A DNA stretch of 64,000 nt, from positions 86,843-150,842 of the forward strand of contig SFCQ01000014.1 in assembly GCA_004558525.1 (NCBI GenBank), written 5' to 3'. The translations under genes and the position numbers were made by a program. How positions within the stretch are numbered: the first letter of the stretch is position 1; each line of letters begins with the position of its first letter. Under the pieces are notes generated by a model, which worked only from the letters and a program-made list of their open reading frames with translations, did not search any database and was not told the DNA's origin. This DNA comes from Clostridiales bacterium (GTDB lineage Bacteria; Bacillota; Clostridia; Christensenellales; CAG-138). Shown one piece after another: positions 50,482-57,057 of the stretch.

Positions 50482-51579
50482 ATGCCGCTTGGTATAGTAA
50501 GAAACGACATAACCAAAATGAAGGTTGACGCCATAGTCAACGCGGCTAACACCACGCTTATGGGCGGCGGCGGTGTGGACGGCTGCATACACCGCGCAGC
50601 AGGGCCTAAGCTGCTTATAGAATGTGCCAAGCTCCGCGGCTGTCCTACAGGCAGCGCAAAGCTGACAGGCGCATATAGACTGCCATGCAAATATATAATA
50701 CATGCCGTAGGCCCGCGCTGGCACGGCGGCAACTGCAATGAAGAGGCTTTGCTCACATCGTGTTACAAGGCGGCGCTGCAGCTTGCCAAGGAGCATAATT
50801 GCAGCTCCGTTGCGTTTCCGCTCATATCCTCCGGCGCATACGGTTATCCAAAGGATCGGGCGCTTAAGGTAGCAATAGATACCATAGGCGAATTTCTGCT
50901 TGAAAACGATATGGACGTTTATATAGTCATATTCGATAAAAACGCCTATAGGATAAGTGAAAAGCTGTTTGCGGACATAAAAGAATACATAGATGATAAC
51001 TATGTTGACAAGCATACGGACGTCCGCATCGACGCCATGCGCGCTCGATCCATGCCCCGCTATTCATGCAATATGCCTTCAAGCGATAAAGCCTCATATA
51101 CTGAATGTGCGGAATGTACTGTGGGGCCTGATATGCCTTTTGAGGCAATGACTGCACGGCAAAGTGCAAAGCCAATGGTCAAAGCCTTCAGTATGCCGAA
51201 TATAACCGCTTTATCATTGGATGACAAGCTGAACCAGCTTGATGAAAGCTTTTCAGAGATGCTGCTGAGAAAAATAGATGAATCCGGCATGACGGACGCA
51301 GAATGCTACAAAAAAGCAAATATAGACCGCAAGCTGTTTTCCAAAATACGCTCAGATAAGCTATACAAGCCGTCTAAGCCTACGGTTATAGCCTTTGCCA
51401 TCGCGTTGGAGCTGCCGATAGAAGAAGTCAATGATATGCTGATGAAGGCCGGGTTCGCGCTGTCGCACTCAAACAAGTCCGATATAATAATCGAATATTT
51501 TATAGAGCATGGCAACTACAACATTTTTGAAATAAACGAAGCTTTGTTTGCGTTCGATCAAAGCCTTATAGGGGCATAG
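50482..51579 (+). CDS. Macro-domain protein with C-terminal helix-turn-helix-like module
   Basis: 365 residues. N-terminal macro domain (1-~165): VDAIVNAANTTLMGGGGVDG and LISSGAYGYPKDRAL, the ADP-ribose-binding loops with the catalytic Asn/Asp/His area of the YmdB/MacroD type, which removes ADP-ribose or O-acetyl from substrates. Residues ~170-255 are a poorly conserved, Met/Cys/Ser-rich linker. Residues ~260-360 (FSEMLLRKIDESGMTDAECY, ANIDRKLFSKIRSD, NIFEINEALFAFDQ) form a helical module resembling an Xre-type HTH. Followed, after a terminator, by a vWA protein. Confidence 0.83.
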   Translation: MPLGIVRNDITKMKVDAIVNAANTTLMGGGGVDGCIHRAAGPKLLIECAKLRGCPTGSAKLTGAYRLPCKYIIHAVGPRWHGGNCNEEALLTSCYKAALQLAKEHNCSSVAFPLISSGAYGYPKDRALKVAIDTIGEFLLENDMDVYIVIFDKNAYRISEKLFADIKEYIDDNYVDKHTDVRIDAMRARSMPRYSCNMPSSDKASYTECAECTVGPDMPFEAMTARQSAKPMVKAFSMPNITALSLDDKLNQLDESFSEMLLRKIDESGMTDAECYKKANIDRKLFSKIRSDKLYKPSKPTVIAFAIALELPIEEVNDMLMKAGFALSHSNKSDIIIEYFIEHGNYNIFEINEALFAFDQSLIGA

Positions 51580-51622
51580 TGTCGCCTGCCAGGCGACCAT
51601 GAGCATCTTATAGTTTTATATA

Positions 51623-51664
51623 ATATGGCTGCAAGGTTGAAAACCAAGCAGCCATATTTATTTT
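51623..51664 (+). terminator. Terminator or attenuator between the macro and vWA genes
   Basis: ATATGGCTGC (51623-51632) and GCAGCCATAT (51648-51657) are perfectly complementary with an inner GGTT/AACC pair, then TTATTTT. A TATAAT at 51619-51624 just before it could start a separate vWA transcript. Confidence 0.65.
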
Positions 51665-51679
51665 AGGGAGGACACGATT

Positions 51680-52336
51680 ATGAAAAAGAACAATATTACC
51701 GAGCTTGTATTTATACTTGACCGTAGCGGCTCCATGTCCGGCCTTGAGGGCGACACCATAGGCGGCTTCAATTCCATGATAATCAGGCAGAAGCAGGAAA
51801 AGGGCGAAGCTTATGTATCGACCGTGCTTTTTTCCAACAGAAGCGAAGTTATACACGACAGGGTAAGCATCAAAAACGTGCGCCCTATGACGGACAGGGA
51901 TTATACCGTTGGCGGCTGCACGGCGCTTATAGACGCGATTGGCGCTGCCATACACCACATAAGCAACATACACAAATACTTAAGGCCTGACGATGTACCA
52001 GCGCATACGCTGTTCGTGATAATGACGGACGGACTTGAAAACGCAAGCTGCCGCTACTCAAGCGATGAAGTAAAGCAGATGGTTGAAACGAAAAAGTCAA
52101 AGCACGGCTGGGAGTTCCTGTTCCTCGGCGCAAATATAGATGCGGTTGAAACGGCAAAGCATTTCGGCATAAGCGCTGACCGCTCCGTAAACTTTAATTG
52201 CGACAGCAAGGGTACCGCGCTCAACTATTCCGTATTGAATAAAACCATATCCGACGTAAGGTGCGAATGCAGCATCCGCCCAGACTGGAAAGCGCGTATA
52301 GATGAAGACTACTCGAGCCGCAAGCAGGAAAGATAA
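51680..52336 (+). CDS. von Willebrand factor A domain protein
   Basis: 218 residues, essentially one vWA domain with a complete metal-ion-dependent adhesion site: Asp14-Ser16-Ser18 in FILDRSGSMSG, Thr81 in GGCTALIDA and Asp117 in IMTDGLENA. No signal peptide, so it acts in the cytoplasm. GGGAGG lies before the ATG. Such stand-alone vWA proteins often work with AAA ATPases or in stress-linked clusters; here the neighbour is the macro/HTH protein. No function can be assigned beyond metal-dependent protein binding. Confidence 0.83.
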   Translation: MKKNNITELVFILDRSGSMSGLEGDTIGGFNSMIIRQKQEKGEAYVSTVLFSNRSEVIHDRVSIKNVRPMTDRDYTVGGCTALIDAIGAAIHHISNIHKYLRPDDVPAHTLFVIMTDGLENASCRYSSDEVKQMVETKKSKHGWEFLFLGANIDAVETAKHFGISADRSVNFNCDSKGTALNYSVLNKTISDVRCECSIRPDWKARIDEDYSSRKQER

Positions 52337-52411
52337 GCTCCCTATATTTGGAGTCACACATACGCTCCGCTTTCACAATGCTGCCGGAAGCGGGCCGGGA
52401 TTGTCAGGAGG

Positions 52412-52443
52412 CCGCCCCTCGCCGGTACAGATACGAGGGGCGG
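52412..52443. other. Strong GC-rich hairpin in the non-coding block
   Basis: CCGCCCCTCG (52412-52421) pairs perfectly with CGAGGGGCGG (52434-52443) around 12 nt, without a U run on either strand. Confidence 0.55.
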
Positions 52444-52448
52444 TTGGC

Positions 52449-52500
52449 TAAAAATGCGGCTATCAGCTAAGGAGAATTGCTGATACTATCAACAGCCGCA
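52449..52500 (-). terminator. Terminator T2 closing the riboswitch-led non-coding transcript
   Basis: On the minus strand TGCGGCT...ATCAGC pairs with GCTGATAGCCGCA (with a bulge) and runs into TTTTTAG. Confidence 0.6.
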
Positions 52501-52582
52501 CGGTATGCTTAAGCTCCGGCTTTGTTGCCCGAACCGGTAGGCTTAAGCTTCTTGCATGTTTATATCCTGCCATATGCGCATA

Positions 52583-52619
52583 TAAAAAGCGTCTGTACGC
52601 ACCAGGCTGCACAGACGCA
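52583..52619 (-). terminator. Terminator T1 after the second riboswitch-like RNA
   Basis: On the minus strand GCGTCTGT and ACAGACGC pair perfectly around a 14-nt loop, followed by TTTTTATAT. It lies 44 nt after the riboswitch-like domain and could be its expression platform. Confidence 0.75.
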
Positions 52620-52662
52620 AAACGCCATTAAAAAAGCAGCTTCCCGGTGACGGCAGGAACCC

Positions 52663-52768
52663 TTGATCCATAGCGTATCTGACTTAGCTCAAGCCTTAAG
52701 CATCACAGTGACCGACTCGCAGGGCTTCGCACCCTATTCCGCCGCCGGAGCTGCTCCGGCAGGATCAA
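52663..52768 (-). promoter_or_regulatory. Compact cobalamin-riboswitch-like RNA with no downstream gene
   Basis: Read on the minus strand: closing stem TTGATCC/GGATCAA (52762-52768 with 52663-52669), a GCCGGAG/CTCCGGC hairpin, then the core pattern GGAAT-GGGTG-CGAA-GCCC-GTCGGTCACTGTGA and the 3' element AAGTCAGATACGC. These follow the cobalamin riboswitch core also present at 53563, but the peripheral part after CACTGT is reduced to one small hairpin. It starts 38 nt after the stop codon of the Cys-rich gene. Confidence 0.55.
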
Positions 52769-52805
52769 ATCATTATCAATTATTCTCTTGTCTGCTTTGC
52801 CAAGC

Positions 52806-53111
52806 TTATTCCATATCGTTTTTCCCGGCAAGCTCGGAAAGCTCCGAAAACCGGCCTATTATGTAGGAATAGCTCCCGCGCCCGTGCGGTACAAGGCAGC
52901 GGCTGCAATCCTTTATGCCGTTTTCTGTATAGCTATAGTTGCCTTTGCACTTTTTACCGAGTGTGTACAGCGGGCAATAGCAGAACAGGCAGTTGAAATC
53001 CTCCGGCTTATCAGTTTTGTGGCATGGGAAGAATTCGCACTCCTTATGCTGAAAAAACGAGTATTTGCACTCCTCCGGCTTCTTATAAAACGCTTCTTTA
53101 TTCTCGCTCAT
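52806..53111 (-). CDS. Cysteine-rich small-domain protein (zf-like family)
   Basis: 101 residues with nine cysteines (15, 25, 30, 41, 44, 46, 55, 69, 72) and His22, His31, His76, arranged as FFQHKECEFFPCHK...NCLFCYCPLY...DCSRCLVPHG. This is the cysteine-rich small domain often encoded among cobalamin biosynthesis genes and presumed to bind metal. Its place in an operon led by a cobalamin riboswitch agrees with that. One base separates it from the upstream gene's stop. Exact role unknown. Confidence 0.82.
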   Translation of the reverse strand: MSENKEAFYKKPEECKYSFFQHKECEFFPCHKTDKPEDFNCLFCYCPLYTLGKKCKGNYSYTENGIKDCSRCLVPHGRGSYSYIIGRFSELSELAGKNDME

Positions 53112-53112
53112 T

Positions 53113-53421
53113 TTATTCCTCCGTACATACTGGCTGCTGCGGATAGTATATCACATAACACTCGCTCATTTCCCCAAGGTAAAGAAACAGGTTCTCCCCC
53201 ATCTCTATATGCTGCTTAAACACAAGATCCGGTATAAACAGCTTGCCGCTGGAGCGCTTTGAGCCTTTTATGGTTATACCCTCCGCGTTTGGGGCTGCCC
53301 TGAGCATATCCGCCGCCTGCACAAGTCCGGGCAGCTTGAGCCTTTTTTCAAGCTCTGCCAAGCTCTTTTCGGCATTGATGTAGACCAGATGGTCAGGGTC
53401 CTTGAACCAGTTTATGTTCAT
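53113..53421 (-). CDS. Hypothetical protein, first gene of a cobalamin-riboswitch operon
   Basis: 102 residues from the ATG at 53421 (AAAGGAA five bases upstream). The protein is a small mixed alpha/beta domain; FLYLGEMSECYVIYYP and MLRAAPNAEGITIKGSK are the most distinctive parts. No Cys cluster, no signal peptide. I do not recognise a family. Riboswitch control and the adjacent Cys-rich protein suggest a link with cobalamin synthesis, uptake or replacement. Confidence 0.72.
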   Translation of the reverse strand: MNINWFKDPDHLVYINAEKSLAELEKRLKLPGLVQAADMLRAAPNAEGITIKGSKRSSGKLFIPDLVFKQHIEMGENLFLYLGEMSECYVIYYPQQPVCTEE

Positions 53422-53458
53422 GCTCGTTCCTTTCCCAATATAAACCATGATATAGCGA

Positions 53459-53496
53459 CAAAAATAATAAGCCGCCGGATACACTCCCCAGCAGCT
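53459..53496 (-). terminator. Expression-platform terminator of the cobalamin riboswitch
   Basis: On the minus strand AGCTGCTGG pairs with CCGGCGGCT (nine pairs, two of them G-U), followed by TATTATTTTT, between the aptamer and the first gene. It predicts ligand-induced termination. Confidence 0.75.
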
Positions 53497-53562
53497 AAAA
53501 CACAAACACATGCCAAATAAGCACATCTGCTCCGATTTCCAAGTCCGCGTGGAGAAGCATGC

Positions 53563-53748
53563 TCTATGCAGGTATTCTGACTCACGCGTTGCCGCTCTGC
53601 TCCGCCTTCCCAATAAAACATCAGTGGCCCGGCTGATAGCCTGTGGAGCATCGCTCGCGTTTACAGCGGCGCGACCGTGCGGGCTTTTCACCCGCTTCCC
53701 TCTTAGCCGCTTCTATAGTATCAATTAAGCTAAGAAGCGGAACATAGA
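53563..53748 (-). promoter_or_regulatory. Cobalamin riboswitch
   Basis: On the minus strand: P1 CTATG/CATAG closes the fold; the core AGAGGGAA, GGGTGAAAAGCCC, CGGTC and CCGCTGTAA is followed by GGCCACTG, ATTGGGAAGGCG and the 3' box GTGAGTCAGAATACCTGC. This order is that of the B12 (AdoCbl) riboswitch family. A promoter precedes it and a terminator follows before the gene at 53421. Confidence 0.92.
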
Positions 53749-53774
53749 ACCCTATTATTCATTCTATTTATTAA

Positions 53775-53803
53775 AGTATATCACCGCGCGCATATATTGT
53801 CAA
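53775..53803 (-). promoter_or_regulatory. Sigma-A promoter of the cobalamin-riboswitch operon
   Basis: On the minus strand a perfect TTGACA (53798-53803) and TATACT (53775-53780) are 17 bp apart; the predicted start is about 20 nt before the aptamer. Confidence 0.7.
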
Positions 53804-53806
53804 ACG

Positions 53807-55174
53807 CTAAAACACGTTTCCGGGAAATAGAGGCTGCTTAACGACCTCCACCCTCTCTATTCCGTGCAGCTTAAACAGCGCTATCGCGGCTTCATCTATC
53901 ACTTCCCCGCTCACCACCACGGGAACGGCCGGTGGGCATGACACCGTTGGCGATGCAAGCACGCGCCCAAGCGAATCGCAGGCGGCAACGGTCTCCTTAT
54001 CCGCCAGCACGGCCCTTCGCAGCGAGCATGCGACCTTTGGAGGGGCAAACGACATGCGGGGCTTTTGGTCGGCTTTACGCACGGTCATTTCGGAAAACGC
54101 CGCTTCTATCCTTAAAAAGTCCGTCTCTTTATTATAGGGCGAAAGCATGAGCACGGCATAATCCGGATCGGCATATTCGCACTCTATATTATGCTTTCTC
54201 AGCTCCTCCGCAAGCTCGGGCCCATCCCAGCCACACATTGAAGCCGCTACCGTGAGCTTCAGCGGATCCGTTTCTTCTACTATCCAGCCGTTATCCCTCA
54301 GCTTTTTTCTTAAGGCATCTATCCTTAGCGCGCAAAGCCTGAGCTTTTCCATCAAACCTTCGGATAGCTCCCTGTTACAGATATCAAGCGATTCGAGTAT
54401 TATGTACGATGGGCTTGTCGAGCCAAAAAGCGCCATTGCCGAAGCTGCGTTTTCTGTAAAACTCTTTGGCGCACAGGCGGATAAGTGAAGATATGCTCCG
54501 CCGGTCAAAACAGGCAGCGTTTTATGAGCGGAATCGCAGCAGGCGTCCGCGCCGTTATCCATAGGATGCAGGCTTTTTGGCATGAAGCGAAGATACGCGC
54601 CATGCGCATTGTCAACAAGCAGGGGCACTCCAAAGCTATGCGCCGCATCGGCTATCGAGGCTATGTCCAGCATCCCGCCGAGATAATCAGGGGAAGTTAT
54701 GTATATGGCCAGCGGCTTTTCAGGCATGGCCGCAAGCGCCTTTGCCACATTGCAGGCGCTTATGCTGCACCTGCAAAGCGAAAAGCTCTCATCCTCCGGC
54801 CAAAGCCAGCGTATGTCTATATCAAGCATTGCGGCAGCAAGTATAAAGGTCTTGTGGGCGTTCCTTGCGGCGAGTATCACGGGCCTATCATTGTTTTTTT
54901 TGTTATACAGGGCAAGCGTGAGCATGGCGCGTATGCATTGGCTTGAGCCTTCGGTTGAATAAAACGTAGCCTGAGAGCCGAAAAGCCTGCTTGCGTTCCT
55001 CTCGCTTTGGGCAATTATACCCTCCGCGCCGTAAAGCTCGTCCGCACCCATTATCTCCGTTATATCCAAAGCCTCGCACCCAAGCAGAGCAAAGCCCTTA
55101 TGCCCGGGCATATGTGCGCGCACTGTTCCGCTCCTTGAATATTTTTCAGCGAAATCGTATATCGGGGTATCCAT
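53807..55174 (-). CDS. Orn/Lys/Arg decarboxylase family PLP enzyme
   Basis: 455 residues of fold-type I. Schiff-base Lys218 is in DSAHKTLPVLTGG, with Asp188 in LVDNAHGAYLRF for the pyridine nitrogen, and HMPGHKGF near the N-terminus. A C-terminal domain (~370-455) closes the fold. Substrate cannot be told; arginine, lysine and ornithine are options, with polyamine or acid-stress roles. It lacks the N-terminal wing domain of inducible enterobacterial enzymes. The ATG overlaps the SCIFF maturase stop by 1 nt (TAATG), so it is translationally coupled to it. Confidence 0.9.
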   Translation of the reverse strand: MDTPIYDFAEKYSRSGTVRAHMPGHKGFALLGCEALDITEIMGADELYGAEGIIAQSERNASRLFGSQATFYSTEGSSQCIRAMLTLALYNKKNNDRPVILAARNAHKTFILAAAMLDIDIRWLWPEDESFSLCRCSISACNVAKALAAMPEKPLAIYITSPDYLGGMLDIASIADAAHSFGVPLLVDNAHGAYLRFMPKSLHPMDNGADACCDSAHKTLPVLTGGAYLHLSACAPKSFTENAASAMALFGSTSPSYIILESLDICNRELSEGLMEKLRLCALRIDALRKKLRDNGWIVEETDPLKLTVAASMCGWDGPELAEELRKHNIECEYADPDYAVLMLSPYNKETDFLRIEAAFSEMTVRKADQKPRMSFAPPKVACSLRRAVLADKETVAACDSLGRVLASPTVSCPPAVPVVVSGEVIDEAAIALFKLHGIERVEVVKQPLFPGNVF

Positions 55175-56553
55175 TACGCTTCAAGCTCCTCAGCCACTTT
55201 TACCATTATAGCGCACTCTATGCGCTTGCGGAACAGCTCGCAGCCGGGCTCATATATCCCGCTTATGCTGCCGGAAGCATGGTATGCGTTGGCCGCGCAG
55301 CCGCCGGAGCAATAAAGCTTCGCCCAGCAATCGGCGCATTCAGGCCTTGTATAGGCGTTGCAGGCGCGAAACTCGGACTGCGTTTCCCTGTTCGTTACGC
55401 CGTTCCATATGTCGCCAAGCTTGAATTTCTCCTCGCCTACGAACTGGTGGCAGGGATAAAGATCTCCCCACGGTGTAACGGCCATGTACTCCGTGCCTGA
55501 GCCGCAGCCGGATATGCGCTTATACACGCACGGCCCTTCAGTTAGGTCTATCATATAATGATAGAAGGTGAAAGGCCTTCCCTCTTTCCTTCTTTTGAGC
55601 ATAAGCTCTGCAAGCTGCTCGTATTGCCGCATCACCACCTGCCTGTCTTTATCGGTAAGCGCGGCCGGATCGTCCTCTGCGCAGACCACCGGTTCCATGC
55701 TCAGCTCGTCAAAGCCAAACTTAAGCATGCACTCTATATCCTTCAAAAAATCCGGATTTGCGTGCGTAAACGTGCCGCGCATATAGTAGCTTTTGCCGCC
55801 GCGCGCCTTGACGAGCTTTTGGAACTTTGGCACTATCCTGTCCCAGCTGCCGTTACCGGCATAGTCAACGCGAAGCCTGTCATGTATCTCCCTGCGCCCA
55901 TCGAGCGAGAGCACCACGTTGCTCATCTCTTTATTGGCAAAGTCGATAACCTCATCGTCTATAAGCATGCCGTTTGTTGTAAGGGTGAAGCGGAAATTCT
56001 TATTATGCTGCTTTTCTATGCTCCTTGCATATTCTACAAGCGCCTTCACTACCTGCCAGTTCATGAGCGGCTCCCCGCCGAAAAAGTCCACCTCAAGATT
56101 ATGCCTGCTGCCCGAATTTTCTATAAGGAAATCGAGCGCCCTCCTGCCTACTTCAAACGGCATTATCGCCCTGTCGCCATGATACTTGCCCTGGCTTGCG
56201 AAGCAATAGGAGCAGTTCAGGTTACATGTATGCGCCACATGGAGGCAAAGCGCCTTTATTACCGAGCCGGATCTTTCCTTAAACGTTTCCGCTAAGGGTG
56301 CAAAGGTATCCTCCGTGAACAGCTTGCCCGCGTCCCTAAGGCTTTTTATATCGTGTATGCATTGGCGGATATCGCTTTCCGTAACGTCTTCCCTTCCAGC
56401 ATATTTTTTAAGCATCAGCGCGGTTATATCATCCTCTGTATTATTCTGAAAAAGGGATATTATATCATACGCCACCTCGTCCACCGCATGTACGGAGCCG
56501 GAGCAGGTATCAAGCACTATATTGTATCCGCCAAGTTTGTATTGATGCAGCAT
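55174..56553 (-). CDS. scfB: SCIFF radical-SAM/SPASM maturase
   Basis: 459-residue enzyme predicted to form thioether cross-links in the SCIFF peptide encoded upstream. N-terminal RiPP-recognition-like region (1-~95); radical-SAM cluster Cys110, Cys114, Cys117 in AHTCNLNCSYCFA; FFGGEPLMNW; C-terminal SPASM region with GCGSGTEYMAVTPWGDLYPCH and CADCWAKLYCSGGCAANAY holding two auxiliary [4Fe-4S] clusters. GGAGGG precedes the ATG. The precursor gene ends 234 bp upstream; a terminator and an inserted element lie between. Confidence 0.92.
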   Translation of the reverse strand: MLHQYKLGGYNIVLDTCSGSVHAVDEVAYDIISLFQNNTEDDITALMLKKYAGREDVTESDIRQCIHDIKSLRDAGKLFTEDTFAPLAETFKERSGSVIKALCLHVAHTCNLNCSYCFASQGKYHGDRAIMPFEVGRRALDFLIENSGSRHNLEVDFFGGEPLMNWQVVKALVEYARSIEKQHNKNFRFTLTTNGMLIDDEVIDFANKEMSNVVLSLDGRREIHDRLRVDYAGNGSWDRIVPKFQKLVKARGGKSYYMRGTFTHANPDFLKDIECMLKFGFDELSMEPVVCAEDDPAALTDKDRQVVMRQYEQLAELMLKRRKEGRPFTFYHYMIDLTEGPCVYKRISGCGSGTEYMAVTPWGDLYPCHQFVGEEKFKLGDIWNGVTNRETQSEFRACNAYTRPECADCWAKLYCSGGCAANAYHASGSISGIYEPGCELFRKRIECAIMVKVAEELEA

Positions 56554-56576
56554 AAACCCTCCACGCGCATATTGCA

Positions 56577-56603
56577 GAAAAAAGTGCCGCCCGCCGGCGG
56601 CAC
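56577..56603 (-). terminator. Terminator between SCIFF precursor and maturase
   Basis: On the minus strand GTGCCGCC and GGCGGCAC pair perfectly around 4 nt and end in TTTTTT, 24 nt before the maturase start. The maturase would be made by read-through. Confidence 0.8.
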
Positions 56604-56618
56604 CTTTTAGGCAAACTC

Positions 56619-56786
56619 TAAGGAAGCGCTGATTAAATGAGGTATGGCGGCATGGCGAGATGATTTTTTGTCAGAGCCAAGCAAAAAACGCAGGCATAGT
56701 GGAGCTATGTCGGGGCTTTTTGCATGAGCTATGACGGAATAATCAGCCGCCATGAAGCCGTGCCGGATAAATCAGGGCTTTCCTAA
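56619..56786. mobile_element. MITE-like 168-bp insertion
   Basis: Imperfect terminal inverted repeats: TAAGGAAGCGCTGATTAAAT (56619-56638) against the inverse of 56767-56786, matching in most positions with one gap. The inside has further partial symmetry (ATGGCGGC/GCCGCCAT) and no coding frame. The right end lies one base from the stop codon of the SCIFF precursor. No target duplication is clear. Confidence 0.55.
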
Positions 56787-56787
56787 A

Positions 56788-56934
56788 TCACTTGTCCTCG
56801 TTTTCGCACTTCTGATTCGCGATGCCGCAGCTTGTCTTGCAGGCCGACTGGCAAGAAGTCTGGCACTCGCCGCAGCCGCCGTTCCTGGCGCTCTTGCAAA
56901 GATCGCGGGTCTTCAGAGTAACTATCCTCTTCAT
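56788..56934 (-). CDS. scfA: SCIFF ranthipeptide precursor
   Basis: 48-residue peptide, the substrate of the radical-SAM maturase downstream. The second half holds the SCIFF pattern CGECQTSCQSACKTSC followed by a last Cys in NQKC: cysteines 21, 24, 28, 32, 36 and 43. A seventh, Cys13, lies in the leader part. Start KRIVTLKTRDL is typical. GGAG sits eight bases before the ATG and a strong promoter lies upstream. The gene is widespread in Clostridia; the role of the mature peptide is thought to be regulatory rather than antibiotic, but is not settled. Confidence 0.93.
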   Translation of the reverse strand: MKRIVTLKTRDLCKSARNGGCGECQTSCQSACKTSCGIANQKCENEDK

Positions 56935-56991
56935 ATTATAATCTCCTATCTTGACTGTTCACGGTTTAACCCATGATAAGTTAATATAAGA

Positions 56992-57020
56992 AATATAGCA
57001 TGCAACCGCAGGAATGTCAA
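56992..57020 (-). promoter_or_regulatory. Sigma-A promoter of the SCIFF precursor gene
   Basis: On the minus strand TTGACA (57015-57020, perfect) and TATATT (56992-56997) are 17 bp apart. A 14-bp perfect palindrome ACAGCATATGCTGT lies about 20 bp upstream (57039-57052). Confidence 0.7.
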
Positions 57021-57057
57021 TACACCCAAAGGTCTACAGCATATGCTGTCATCAGCT

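Larger units (their letters stand above)
52449..52768 (-). ncRNA. Candidate cobalamin-controlled small RNA
   Basis: From the riboswitch-like domain at 52663-52768 the minus strand passes terminator T1 (52583-52619), a hairpin with GCTTAAGC arms (52507-52548) and terminator T2. The largest frame inside is 36 codons starting at 52574 without a ribosome site. Beyond T2 lies the 3' end of a convergent gene. So read-through of T1 would yield a structured RNA of about 100-130 nt rather than an mRNA. Inference from layout only. Confidence 0.45.

Noticed and set aside
52467..52577. 36-codon frame between terminators T1 and T2
   Set aside because: No ribosome site and it spans the GCTTAAGC hairpin; too short to support as a gene.
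52449..52619. ANTAR-target paired hairpins in the orphan riboswitch RNA
   Set aside because: Loops of the hairpins do not show the A and G positions expected for ANTAR sites.
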